A program made the position numbers and the translations under genes. From Dehalococcoidia bacterium UBA2158 (GTDB lineage: Bacteria > Chloroflexota > Dehalococcoidia > Lucifugimonadales > UBA3495): a stretch of DNA of 64,000 bases. The first letter of the stretch is position 1. Every line of letters begins with the position of its first letter. Location: NCBI GenBank assembly GCA_002328185.1, contig DCWQ01000061.1:86560-150559 (forward strand). Reading direction: 5' to 3'. Under the pieces are notes generated by a model. It searched no databases. It was given only the letters and a program-made list of their open reading frames with translations, and was not told the origin of the DNA. Positions 9,221 through 17,831 of the stretch are shown in pieces.

Positions 9221-10180
9221 ATGGAACTTCGGGAACTCATTAGCTTTTACCATGTTGCGCGAGTGCGCAGCGTCTCCAAAGCAGCCCGGACTCTTGAGCT
9301 TGGACAGCCGACCGTGACAACCCACCTGAGAAAGCTGGAAGATGAGTTCGGCATCACCCTCTTCGACCGCATCAAACGTCCAATTCAACTGACATCCGAG
9401 GGACTTACCCTTTTGGAACTGGTGACCCCGGTTGTAACATCGGTTGACTTACTTAAGACCCAGATGGATTACGCCGAAAGACGCGGTTCTTTCGTGGTCG
9501 GGGCCTATCCCGACCTGGTCACCCATCATCTGCCGGCTGGCATTCAGAAGTTCCGCGAAGATTACCCCGATGTCCGCATCCGGTTGCTGGCGCGCTCCTA
9601 TAACCCTCTGATTCAATTGGTCCGCTCCGGCGAGATCGACCTGGCCTTTTGTTCTTCTCCCCCGGATGACGATACGACGTTGGAGTTCAAAGAACTGTTT
9701 AAGTACAACACAGTTCTAATGACCCCGCCGGGACACGAATTGTTGAGTAGCGGACGGCTCGGACTTGAAGACATCGGAGCTTTCCCGCTGATCCTGCCGG
9801 CCCCGGAAAGCCAGTTGCGCCAACGGGTGGAGCAGGCATTCAAGAACCGAGGGCTGAACCCCGATGTGGTGCTGGCCCTAGACGACACCGAGTCAATGAA
9901 ACGCTACGTTGAGATTGGCATGGGAATCGGAGTCGGAAGCGACTTTACGCTGCACTCTGACGACCACCACCGGTTCGGCGTGGCCCGCCTAGACCATCTA
10001 TTCCCCAGTTCAGTGATCGGTGTCTGCACCCTTAAGGGCAAGTTCGCCGGACAGGCAGTCCGCAACTTCATCGATATGATGTCAGACCAGATCACGGGCT
10101 TCCATGCCGAGCTGTGGTCGTGGGAAGAAGAGAACGGAGTGGGTTCCGGTCTGGCCGAAGTCGACTCCAAAGACGACTAA
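9221..10180 (+). CDS. LysR family transcriptional regulator
   Basis: 319-residue regulator with an N-terminal winged helix-turn-helix (residues 1-60, containing SVSKAARTLELGQPTVTTHLRKLE) and a periplasmic-binding-like effector domain from about residue 88. An upstream ATG at 9176 is in frame, but ATG 9221 has a proper Shine-Dalgarno (AGGGGGA at 9211) and matches LysR N-termini, so it is preferred. CysB/Cbl-like spacing suggests a small-molecule inducer, which cannot be named. The divergent ferredoxin gene is the obvious candidate target. It converges with the DUF951 gene. Confidence 0.92.
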   Translation: MELRELISFYHVARVRSVSKAARTLELGQPTVTTHLRKLEDEFGITLFDRIKRPIQLTSEGLTLLELVTPVVTSVDLLKTQMDYAERRGSFVVGAYPDLVTHHLPAGIQKFREDYPDVRIRLLARSYNPLIQLVRSGEIDLAFCSSPPDDDTTLEFKELFKYNTVLMTPPGHELLSSGRLGLEDIGAFPLILPAPESQLRQRVEQAFKNRGLNPDVVLALDDTESMKRYVEIGMGIGVGSDFTLHSDDHHRFGVARLDHLFPSSVIGVCTLKGKFAGQAVRNFIDMMSDQITGFHAELWSWEEENGVGSGLAEVDSKDD

Positions 10181-10184
10181 CCCC

Positions 10185-10400
10185 TTATGGACTTTGCCCC
10201 TCTTGATGTAGTTCGTCTGGCGGCATAACCTGCTTCAGCCGCCGCGCCAGCTGCGACCTGGCCAGCAGCACGTACCTTCCGCATTCCTGGCAGCTGATCC
10301 CTATATCGGCGCCCAATCTGTTGACAGTCCAAAGAGACCCACCGCAGGGGTGAGGTTTCTTCATCTGTAGCACGTCGCCGATCTTTAGTTCTAGGACCAT
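10185..10400 (-). CDS. DUF951 family protein
   Basis: 71-residue small protein with the DUF951 pattern: an LKIGD start, MKKPHPCGG, GADIGISC and a CxxCGR segment. The conserved cysteines (in HPCGG and SCQECGR) suggest metal binding. Family function is unknown; members are thought to be nucleic-acid associated, which I cannot test here. Its start overlaps the end of pyrF by about ten bases, so the two are translationally coupled. Confidence 0.85.
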   Translation of the reverse strand: MVLELKIGDVLQMKKPHPCGGSLWTVNRLGADIGISCQECGRYVLLARSQLARRLKQVMPPDELHQEGQSP

Positions 10401-11230
10401 CCCTTCCCGTCGGCCTCTAACACTTGGTTGATGCTCGACCTGAGTTTGTCTGCTTCCCGAGCTGCCGCTTGGGCGAAATCGGCCCCGGTGGAAGCGTAGA
10501 TGACCCCCCGCGACGAATTGATCAATGCGGCCCGGCCACGGCTGTCGGCGCCCTGCCGCACGGCCGCTTCCAAGTCACCGCCCTGAGCGCCAACTCCTGG
10601 AATCAGAAAAGGCATGGCCGGGCAAGTAGCCCTGACATCCTGCAATTGGCGTGGCACCGTGGCGCCCACAACCAGGCCCAGGTTTCCATTGGTGTTCCAT
10701 TCTTGGCAGTCCAGCGCCATCTTCCGGTAGAGAGGGACAGAACTCTCATCTTCAACCCCAACTTGAACGTCCTGGAAATCGGCCGAGCCGGGGTTAGATC
10801 CGCGGCACCAGACGAACACCCCTTTGGACTCGTCCTCCAGGAAGGGCGTAACGGTATCCTGGCCACCCCAGGCGTTGATGGTGATGGCGTCGAATCCCCA
10901 TACCTGGAACATGGCCTTGGCGTAGGCTTGGGCCGATGGGCCGATGTCCCCCCGTTTGGCGTCGCCTATGATGATCGCAGTTGGGGCCGCGCTCCGGATG
11001 TGGGCGATGGTCTTCTGAAGGGCCTCAAGACCGGGGATGCCCATCGCTTCATAGAAAGCAAGGTTGGGTTTGTAAGAGCAGACCAGTGCGGCAGTGGCGT
11101 CCACGATGGCTCTGTTGAACTCGAAAACGTCGGGGACCGGCATTCTGGCCGGGTCGGGATCCAACCCCACGCAGACCAGGCTTTTGGTTGCCATGGATGC
11201 CTTTTCCAACCGTTGGGCAAAGCCGCTCAT
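10391..11230 (-). CDS. pyrF: orotidine 5'-phosphate decarboxylase, type 2
   Basis: Decarboxylates OMP to UMP, the last step of de novo pyrimidine synthesis. The 279-residue length and the IGDAKRGDIG catalytic motif (near residue 90) fit the type 2 (Mycobacterium-like) branch. The frame extends upstream to 11344, but ATG 11230 follows AGGGAGAA and gives the family N-terminus (FAQRLEKA...LVCVGLDPD), so I use it. It lies 2.9 kb from the pyrBC-carAB set on the opposite strand. pyrD and pyrE are not in the window. Confidence 0.95.
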   Translation of the reverse strand: MSGFAQRLEKASMATKSLVCVGLDPDPARMPVPDVFEFNRAIVDATAALVCSYKPNLAFYEAMGIPGLEALQKTIAHIRSAAPTAIIIGDAKRGDIGPSAQAYAKAMFQVWGFDAITINAWGGQDTVTPFLEDESKGVFVWCRGSNPGSADFQDVQVGVEDESSVPLYRKMALDCQEWNTNGNLGLVVGATVPRQLQDVRATCPAMPFLIPGVGAQGGDLEAAVRQGADSRGRAALINSSRGVIYASTGADFAQAAAREADKLRSSINQVLEADGKGWS

Positions 11231-11360
11231 CGTTCTCCCTTCCCACTGGCGCACCAAGTGTGAAAAGTATACACGAACCCACGCGTGGAACCCCTGTACG
11301 GGTCTGCTCTTTAAAGCGACCACCGCACCTGGTTTCCTGCCCAAGAGCCACTACCCTTCT

Positions 11361-11451
11361 GTCACCCGGAGTGAAACGAAGGGTCCCATTGCTATCTGTT
11401 GTGCTGTTCCAGCGACAATGAGATTGCTCGGCTTGAGCCTCGGAATGACAG
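11361..11451. repeat. dispersed inverted-end repeat, family A
   Basis: Begins GTCACCCGGAGTGAAACGAAG and ends GAGCCTCGGAATGACAG, the family A end in reverse orientation. It fills much of the 325-base gap between pyrF and sfsA; nothing else is evident there. Confidence 0.65.
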
Positions 11452-11555
11452 TGTTGAGGCTAACCCTGCCAGTGCAGGTCATGGAATAAGCCTCCATGTT
11501 GCTAGGGGTCAAATCCGGTTGTTACCATAGCTTGGCTGAGAACCGGAGGTATATT

Positions 11556-12269
11556 TTGAACTTGGGCGGCGACCTTGAAGAAGGCATCTTTCTGGAGCGG
11601 GTAAACCGCTTCCTGGCCCGTGTCGAGGTAAACGAGCGGGAAGTAGGCGTTCATGTAGCCAATTCGGGCCGCATGAAAGAACTGTTTGTCCCCGGCTCGC
11701 GGGTTTTGGTCCGCCCGGTCACTGGCGAACATCGAAAGACCAAATTCGACCTGGTGTTAGTCGATATGGGCTCGGCGCTGGCCTCTGCGGACGCCCGGAT
11801 GCCCAACGCGCTAGTTGCCGAGGCCGTGGCCAACGGCCATCTGCAACAGTTTGCCGGCTACCTTGAGATCCGGCGGGAAGTGACCTTTGGCGATAGCCGG
11901 CTGGACCTGATGCTAGAGGGCCCTGGCGGCCGGTGCTACATCGAAGCCAAGTCGGTCACCCTGGTGGAGAAGGGAGTGGGTCTGTTTCCAGACGCCCCGA
12001 CCGCCCGTGGGGCCAAGCACCTGCGCACCTTGGAGGCCGTGCTTGAGGCCGGCCACCGGGCTGCGGTGGTCTTTGTGATACAAAGACCCGACGCTAGCCA
12101 GTTCGCCACCAGCGACCCATCCGACCCCAACTTGGCCGACGCGCTTCGGTCCGCAGTGGCAGCGGGTGTTGAGGCCTACGCCTACAATTGCCAGGTAACC
12201 GAACAGTTGATCCGGCTAGACCAAAGCCTGCCCATCCGGCCTTATGCCGAGGTACTGGGCGATGCCTGA
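11556..12269 (+). CDS. sfsA: DNA/RNA nuclease SfsA homologue
   Basis: SfsA family protein, historically called sugar fermentation stimulation protein and related to PD-(D/E)xK nucleases. Conserved blocks are FLERVNRFLARV near the N-terminus, HVANSGRMKEL, and the C-terminal catalytic-like region with DLMLEG and CYIEAKSVTLV. An ATG at 11496 is in frame, but TTG 11556 has GGAGG at 11545-11549 and gives 237 residues, matching the usual length of about 235; the extra 20 residues have no family match. It overlaps the next gene. Confidence 0.88.
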   Translation: MNLGGDLEEGIFLERVNRFLARVEVNEREVGVHVANSGRMKELFVPGSRVLVRPVTGEHRKTKFDLVLVDMGSALASADARMPNALVAEAVANGHLQQFAGYLEIRREVTFGDSRLDLMLEGPGGRCYIEAKSVTLVEKGVGLFPDAPTARGAKHLRTLEAVLEAGHRAAVVFVIQRPDASQFATSDPSDPNLADALRSAVAAGVEAYAYNCQVTEQLIRLDQSLPIRPYAEVLGDA

Positions 12270-12957
12270 ACCATCATCTATGGCCGCCCGGCTTATGGAG
12301 GTCTATGGCCGCTTTTATGCGGCTTATGGCCCCCAACATTGGTGGCCCGGGGACGGACCGTTTGAGGTGATAGCCGGGGCCATCCTGACCCAATCGGCGG
12401 CGTGGACCAACGTGGAGATGGCCCTGGGCAACATGCGGACCGCTGGCTGCTGGTCCCTGGAAGCCGTGCACCAACTTCCTGAGCCAGAGCTGGCGGAACT
12501 GGTGCGTTCGTCCGGCTACTTCAACGCCAAGGCCAGGAAGCTCAAAGCGTTTGCGGCCCACATTGCATTCAACTACCAGGGAGATGTGGACCGGTTCCTG
12601 GCCAAGCCGACGGCTCCCCTACGGGCAGAGCTTCTGTCCATCCACGGAATCGGAGAGGAAACCGCCGACGACATCATGGTCTATGCGGCTTACAAGCCGT
12701 CGTTCGTGATCGACACTTACACCCGCCGCATCATGGACCGCATGGAGATGACTCCCGATACCGCCCGCCCCAAGTACGGCGACTACCAGGCTGTCTTCCA
12801 CAAAAACATCCCCCCGGAAACCCCACTGTACAACGAGTTCCATGCCCTCTGGGACCGCCACGCCAAAGAGGCCTGCGCCAAACTAACCCCCCGTTGCGAA
12901 AACTGCTGCCTCTTAGACCTCTGCCCCACCGGCCAAAAGCTGACCGCTGAAACCTGA
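12262..12957 (+). CDS. endonuclease III-related DNA glycosylase (HhH-GPD, MagIII-like)
   Basis: 231-residue base-excision repair glycosylase. The helix-hairpin-helix is LLSIHGIGEETADD, followed by the catalytic aspartate in FVIDTYTRR. A 4Fe-4S cluster motif C-x6-C-x2-C-x5-C closes the protein. The Nth-type lysine is replaced (GIGEETAD rather than GVGRKTAN), so a monofunctional 3-methyladenine-type glycosylase of the MagIII/endonuclease III-related group fits better than true Nth. ATG 12262 overlaps the sfsA stop, pointing to coupling. The last codons and stop lie within a repeat-like sequence (family C). Confidence 0.85.
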   Translation: MPEPSSMAARLMEVYGRFYAAYGPQHWWPGDGPFEVIAGAILTQSAAWTNVEMALGNMRTAGCWSLEAVHQLPEPELAELVRSSGYFNAKARKLKAFAAHIAFNYQGDVDRFLAKPTAPLRAELLSIHGIGEETADDIMVYAAYKPSFVIDTYTRRIMDRMEMTPDTARPKYGDYQAVFHKNIPPETPLYNEFHALWDRHAKEACAKLTPRCENCCLLDLCPTGQKLTAET

Positions 12958-13031
12958 CAGTTAGTTTGACCCCCGCCACGCCTGCAGTTATGATGCCCCA
13001 GTCACCAAATCTCCTTTTTCACGGAGGCCCA

Positions 13032-13382
13032 ATGCAAGTCGTGCGCATCTACACCGGAGACGATGGCGAGTCCCATTTTGAAGAGATTGACCTGCCTTAA
13101 GAGAAGGTCGCCGAGTCGGAACGGACGGCAGTCGAGAACGCTGAGAATATCCACTTCAGGCGCTACCAGCCGGGCGGCTTCATCGACTGGCACACCGCCC
13201 CTCGCCGCCAGTACGTGATCACTCTGGAAGGCCAGGTTGAGGTCGGCCTCGGCGATGGCACCAAACGTGTTTTCGGCATCGGCGATGTGCTGCTGGCCGA
13301 CGACCTGACCGGCCGAGGCCACACGACAGCGGTCTACGGCGGCAAGGTCCGGGTCTCCGTGGCGATTCCCCTAGTCGATTAA
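13032..13382 (+). pseudogene. cupin-domain protein interrupted by an in-frame TAA
   Basis: Reading from ATG 13032 gives a small cupin (about 116 codons) with a typical start (VRIYTGDDGESHFEEIDLP), then TAA at 13098-13100, then an uninterrupted continuation containing the cupin core: FIDWHTAPRRQYVITLEGQ and GDVLLADDLTGRGHTT, to TAA at 13380. A single substitution explains the stop; no good restart codon follows. It is therefore either a recent pseudogene or a base-call error. It is followed 32 bases later by an alpha/beta hydrolase gene with which it may once have been co-transcribed. Confidence 0.75.
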
Positions 13383-13414
13383 ACCGCCAAGAATAGCCCA
13401 CATCGGAGAAAACG

Positions 13415-14224
13415 ATGCCATTTGTCAAGATCGACGACACGCTGGAGATGTACTACGAGGACGATAACTTCTCCGACCCCTGGCGCAAGCCCGAGACCGT
13501 CGTGCTCCACCACGGCAACTCCAAAAACACCAAACTCTGGTACGCCTGGGTACCGCTTCTGTCCAGGCAGTACCGGGTGATACGGCTGGACGCCCGCGGC
13601 TTCGGCCGGTCCACTGTCCCACCAGAGGGATATGATTGGTCGCTGAGCAACTTCGGCACGGACATGCTGAAATTACTGGACCAACTGGAACTGGAAAAGA
13701 TCCACCTCATCGGCGAGACCGTCGGCGGGACGATTGCAACGCAATTCGCCTACGACCACCCGGAGCGCCTGCACACCCTGACCACCTGTACCTCACCTTA
13801 CAAGTTCGTTGGAATCGACACCTACTTAATGTCCCACAAGCTGGTCAGCGAAAAGGGCGTAGCGGCGTGGGTGGAGCAGACTGCCGACCAGAGGCTGGAG
13901 CCCGGGAAATCGGACGAGGCACATCACCGGTGGTACATCGAGCAGATGTCCCAGACCCATGCCAGGGTGGTACTTGAGACCCTGGCCTATCTGTCAACTC
14001 AGGACCTGACAGATATATTGCCCCAGATCAAGACGCCCGCCCTGATATTGGCTTCAGAACAGAACGCCAAAGACAACCCGGACCGCACCACGGCCTTCGC
14101 CGAGAAACTGGCCAACGGCCGCCTGGTCGCCATCCCCGGCACCAGCGGCTACGTGCAGCACTCGGCCCCCGAAGAATGCGTCCTAGCCTGGCGTCAGTTC
14201 TTGGGAGAGATTAGCGGGGAGTAA
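13415..14224 (+). CDS. alpha/beta hydrolase (threonine at nucleophile position)
   Basis: 269-residue alpha/beta-hydrolase fold protein: oxyanion-region HHGNSKNTKLW, the LDARGFGRS strand/turn, and the nucleophile elbow. The elbow reads GETVGG, with Thr102 where Ser is usual. A candidate catalytic histidine is in YVQHSAPEE near the C-terminus. A Shine-Dalgarno (GGAGA) precedes ATG 13415. The substrate is unknown; related proteins include lactone and enol-lactone hydrolases. Whether Thr102 is active is uncertain. Confidence 0.82.
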   Translation: MPFVKIDDTLEMYYEDDNFSDPWRKPETVVLHHGNSKNTKLWYAWVPLLSRQYRVIRLDARGFGRSTVPPEGYDWSLSNFGTDMLKLLDQLELEKIHLIGETVGGTIATQFAYDHPERLHTLTTCTSPYKFVGIDTYLMSHKLVSEKGVAAWVEQTADQRLEPGKSDEAHHRWYIEQMSQTHARVVLETLAYLSTQDLTDILPQIKTPALILASEQNAKDNPDRTTAFAEKLANGRLVAIPGTSGYVQHSAPEECVLAWRQFLGEISGE

Positions 14225-14234
14225 CCAAGCCGGC

Positions 14235-14279
14235 CCCCATCTTCACCCTCCGGTTGCGCCGGGAGATGGGATTTTTTTA
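14235..14279. terminator. rho-independent terminator
   Basis: CCCATCTTCACCCTCCGG pairs with CCGGGAGATGGG around a short loop and is followed by TTTTTTT. It lies between the converging hydrolase and SDR genes and fits the plus-strand gene best. Confidence 0.75.
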
Positions 14280-14292
14280 CGTCTCGAGCGGC

Positions 14293-15069
14293 CTAGAACA
14301 AAGACCTAGACTGGCCTCCGTCTACGTTCAAGCAGGTGCCGGTGATGAGGTTGGCTTTCTCTGAGGCTAGGAAGGCCACTGTGTCGCCGATTGGCTCGGG
14401 CCAGCCGAACTTCCCGGCGGGTAGGTTCCGGTCGATGAAATCAGCCACCTGCTCGGGGGTGCTGTTCTGCTGGAACCGGTCCCAAGTGCTGCCGGGGAAG
14501 TCGATGGACCCGGGGGCAATGCAGTTGACCAGCACGTTCTCCTTCATCAGGTTCAACGCCATATGCTTGGAAAAGGCGATGAGGGCCGCTTTGCCGGTCA
14601 TGTAGTCGATGGAGCCGCCGTACTCACGTCCGTAGATGGACGAGATGTTGATTATGCGTCCCCACTTCTGGTCCCGCATGTGGGGAAGCGCCAGAGCGAT
14701 CAACTCAACCGCGCTAAAAAGGTTAAACTCCATGCCCTCCCGGAAAATCTCCACACCCGTCTCTTGGAAGTCCGCGGTGCCCTTGCGGCCACCAACATTG
14801 TTGACTAGAACATCGGCTTCGCCCAGGGTGCTGATAGTCTGGTCGTGGAAGTTTTTGAGGTCTGCCTGCTTCATCACATCGGCCTGCACAGCCAGAACCT
14901 GATATCCTTTGGCCTTGAACTCAGCCGCAGTCTCATCGAGGTTCTCCTGGCCCCGGGCGCAGATCGCAACCTTGCAACCCTCCCTGGCCAGCGAATCCGC
15001 TGCCTGTTTGCCCAGTCCGTGACTGCCTCCGGTGATCATTGCCACTTTGCCTTGCAGCGCCAAGTCCAT
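14293..15069 (-). CDS. SDR family oxidoreductase
   Basis: 258-residue short-chain dehydrogenase: cofactor motif TGGSHGLG (residues 14-21), NNVGG, ISSIYG with the catalytic serine, and YMTGK with Tyr/Lys. The C-terminal GTCLNVDGG is typical of the family. The ARG after the second strand suggests NADP(H) preference, which is inference. A strong AAAGGAGG precedes the ATG. The gene is divergent from the CoA-transferase; both may serve one catabolic route. Confidence 0.92.
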   Translation of the reverse strand: MDLALQGKVAMITGGSHGLGKQAADSLAREGCKVAICARGQENLDETAAEFKAKGYQVLAVQADVMKQADLKNFHDQTISTLGEADVLVNNVGGRKGTADFQETGVEIFREGMEFNLFSAVELIALALPHMRDQKWGRIINISSIYGREYGGSIDYMTGKAALIAFSKHMALNLMKENVLVNCIAPGSIDFPGSTWDRFQQNSTPEQVADFIDRNLPAGKFGWPEPIGDTVAFLASEKANLITGTCLNVDGGQSRSLF

Positions 15070-15120
15070 TGCCGCCTCCTTTTATCCATGAGGAATCAAT
15101 TCTGGGATTTTGTTGCTGGG

Positions 15121-15194
15121 ATTATAGGCGCAGTTGGCCGCGGTTGCACCACATGCCTGAAGAACAGCCCCGTCGCCGGCTTGTCGGCTATAAT
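15121..15194. promoter_or_regulatory. divergent intergenic promoter region
   Basis: TATAAT occurs on the minus strand at 15126-15121 (towards the SDR gene) and on the plus strand at 15189-15194 (towards the CoA-transferase gene). Neither has a strong -35 hexamer, so regulator-dependent promoters are possible. Confidence 0.3.
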
Positions 15195-15229
15195 TGGGCG
15201 CAATCGATCACGAGGCCGCAAGGGGATAT

Positions 15230-16435
15230 ATGCAAGCGCTTGAGGGTATCAAGGTACTGGATTTATGCCGTAATGCACCGGGCATGTTCTGCACCACGGT
15301 GCTGGCCGACCTGGGCGCCGACGTCCTGATGGTCGAGCGGCCAATGGACGAGGCCCGTTCCGCCTACGAGAAGTTAGTCGCCGGGATAGACGGTGAAGAG
15401 GACGAGCGACGCCACGCCGCCTTCAACGTCCTGCAACGGAACAAACGCAGCATCGCCCTCAACCTGAAGGAACCCGAAGCCCAGCAGATATTCCACAAGC
15501 TGGCCGAGCCGGCCGACGTGGTGGTGGAGGGCTTCCGGCCCGGCGTCCTGGACCGGTTGGGCGCTGGCTACGAAAAGGTCCGCTCGATCAACCCTAGGGT
15601 GGTGTATTGCTCGGTCTCCGGCTACGGCCAGGACGGTCTCTACTCCCAGATGGCCGGACATGACATAAATTACATCTCCTTCGCCGGGGCCCTCGGCCTA
15701 ATCGGCGAGCAAGATGGCCGGCCGGCCATCCCGTTGAATCTCATAGCCGACTACGCCGGGGGTGGACTGTGCGGCGCCGTCGGCATCCTCTCGGCATTGA
15801 TGGCCCGGGAGAAAACCGGCAGCGGTCAATACGTGGACATCGCCATGAGCGAAGGAGTGCTCTACATGCTCTCGGGCCTGGTCTCCGACGTGCTCTCCAG
15901 GGGCATATCGGCCGAGCGTGGCGGCAACCGGTTGAACGGCGGCGCGCCGTACTACAACGTCTACCGGACTAAGGACGACAAGTACTTCTCCGTCGCGGCC
16001 ATCGAGCCCTGGTTCTGGGAGAACCTGTGCCGGGCGATGGGGCTGGAGGACCTGCTACCTCACCAAGATGCCACCGGCGAGAAGAAAGCCGAGGTTGAGC
16101 AGGCGCTGGCCGAGGCGTTTTTGGCCAAGACCAGGGACGAGTGGTTCGAGGCCTTGAAGGACGCCAACATCTCGGTGGGCAAGGTCTACTCGCTGCAAGA
16201 AGCCCTCGACGACCCCCACGCCCAACAGCGGGGCATGGTGCTGGAGATTGAAGCCTCGACCATCCCCGAGGGCAAGGTGCGGCAGGTGGCGACGTCCATC
16301 CATCTATCGGACACTCCCGGCCAGGTCCGGCACCTCGGATCGGTCACAGGCCAGCACACTTCAAAGGTGTTGGAAGAACTGGGATTCGACGCCGCGTCCG
16401 TTGCTGACCTACAGCGCCGCCAGGTCGTTCAATAA
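15230..16435 (+). CDS. CaiB/BaiF family (family III) CoA-transferase
   Basis: 401-residue family III CoA-transferase that moves CoA between carboxylic acids via an aspartyl-CoA intermediate. The N-terminal LEGIKVLDLCRNAPGMFCT, the LNLKEPEAQQIFHKLAEPADVVVEGFRPGVLDRLG block, and GYGQDG are characteristic. ATG 15230 follows AAGGGGA; the in-frame ATG 15194 sits inside a TATAAT and is rejected. Likely role: activation of an acid released by neighbouring oxidative enzymes. The substrate is unknown. Confidence 0.93.
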   Translation: MQALEGIKVLDLCRNAPGMFCTTVLADLGADVLMVERPMDEARSAYEKLVAGIDGEEDERRHAAFNVLQRNKRSIALNLKEPEAQQIFHKLAEPADVVVEGFRPGVLDRLGAGYEKVRSINPRVVYCSVSGYGQDGLYSQMAGHDINYISFAGALGLIGEQDGRPAIPLNLIADYAGGGLCGAVGILSALMAREKTGSGQYVDIAMSEGVLYMLSGLVSDVLSRGISAERGGNRLNGGAPYYNVYRTKDDKYFSVAAIEPWFWENLCRAMGLEDLLPHQDATGEKKAEVEQALAEAFLAKTRDEWFEALKDANISVGKVYSLQEALDDPHAQQRGMVLEIEASTIPEGKVRQVATSIHLSDTPGQVRHLGSVTGQHTSKVLEELGFDAASVADLQRRQVVQ

Positions 16436-16619
16436 AGGTTCAATAGAACTTGAGACGTACCTGCCCGTCCCAAGATTGGGCTTGAAGCGTGCTATACTAG
16501 GGCCGCTCCAATGAACGCCTGTACCGCGTCAGAGCACGTCCGGCGAATCTCAGTTCTCGGAATAACAAATCCGGACTATTATCACGAGCGATTAAATACC
16601 GCTCCACAGGGAATGCCTC

Positions 16620-17765
16620 TTGATCAAGCGTTTTTCAGTACTGTATGTGGGTCAGATCGACCTAGAAAATGTTGGCGCCGACGGGACTGACCCCGACTCA
16701 CGCCGCTACAGTAACGAGCAACTGACCCAGACCTACGACAACGCCATGGGACTGGCCAAGCAGATGGACGATTCGGGTTTCCATTGTCTGTGGATGGCCG
16801 AGCACCACTTTCAGCGGGAAGGCTACGAGTGCATCCCCAACCTGACTCTGCTGGGTACCCATCTGGCGGCTCACACCAAGAACCTCAAGTTCGGCGCGGC
16901 ATTCAACATCGTCCCCATGTGGCACCCTCTGCGCCTGGCTGAAGACTTCTCCCTGGGCGATATCTTGACCGGCGGCCGGCTGATCTTTGGCGTCGGCCGC
17001 GGCTACCAGGCCAGAGAGGTCGAGACATTTGGGTCTCCGCTCATCGACCAGGACGCCAACCGCGAGCTTTTTGAAGAGCAAGTCGAGATCATCTTGAAGG
17101 CCTTCAACGAGGAGTCCTTCAGCCACCACGGCAAGCACTACAACATCCCCCCGGACATCCCCTACCGGGGCTACCAACTTAAGGACATCACCCTGGTCCC
17201 CCGGCCGACGCATCTGCCGGTGGATATCTGGCAGCCCATGACCAGCGGGCGCAGCATCGAGTTCATCGCCAAGAAAGGCATCAAGGGCATGACCGCCCTC
17301 TGCGGCGAAAAAGTGGTTGAGCAGTTCTTCACCGCCTACCGCGACGCCGCCCAGGAAGCGGGCCGTTCACTGACGTTAGGACAGGATATGTCCCTGGGGT
17401 TTGGGTTCTACATCGCCGATACCGAGAAAGAAGCGATGGAGAAGCTCCGGCCCTTCCATGACGAGCGTTACAAGTGGTTCGCACCTTTCGGACTGGTCCG
17501 TTACACCGATGAGGAAGGCCGGATGTGGGGCAGCCCTGGCGCTCCGGCCCGTACTCCTCAGGTGGAAGATGGCGTGCAACAGAAGGCTTGGCTCTGTGGG
17601 CCGCCAGAGCATTTCATAGAGACGTTCAAGGAGCTTGAAGAGAAGTACCCCGGCCTGGAAGACGTGTTTCTCCAATGGCCAGAGGGTATGCCCCTCAGTG
17701 AACTACTTTCCCAATTGGAGATATTCTCCAATGAGATCATTCCGGCGTTCAACGGCCGGAGTTAA
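16620..17765 (+). CDS. LLM class flavin-dependent oxidoreductase
   Basis: 381-residue bacterial luciferase-like TIM-barrel protein using reduced FMN (or F420 in some branches). Motifs: MAEHHFQREG near residue 60, MWHPLRLAEDFSLGDILTGGRLIFGVGRGY (residues about 100-130) with the usual flavin-binding geometry, and a KGMTAL segment. TTG 16620 is the apparent start, with a modest AGGGA upstream. It could be a two-component monooxygenase for alkanes, sulfonates or aldehydes; the substrate cannot be told. Confidence 0.9.
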   Translation: MIKRFSVLYVGQIDLENVGADGTDPDSRRYSNEQLTQTYDNAMGLAKQMDDSGFHCLWMAEHHFQREGYECIPNLTLLGTHLAAHTKNLKFGAAFNIVPMWHPLRLAEDFSLGDILTGGRLIFGVGRGYQAREVETFGSPLIDQDANRELFEEQVEIILKAFNEESFSHHGKHYNIPPDIPYRGYQLKDITLVPRPTHLPVDIWQPMTSGRSIEFIAKKGIKGMTALCGEKVVEQFFTAYRDAAQEAGRSLTLGQDMSLGFGFYIADTEKEAMEKLRPFHDERYKWFAPFGLVRYTDEEGRMWGSPGAPARTPQVEDGVQQKAWLCGPPEHFIETFKELEEKYPGLEDVFLQWPEGMPLSELLSQLEIFSNEIIPAFNGRS

Positions 17766-17831
17766 GCCCGGCATCTAGACTCAAACGGGCAACGCCAACA
17801 ACGCAACGAACACCCGGCACAGGAGCAGCCA

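Noticed and set aside
13098..13100. TAA in the cupin gene as recoding
   Set aside because: UAA is not used for Sec, and UGA/UAA/UAG all act as stops in neighbouring genes, so a reassigned code is not supported.
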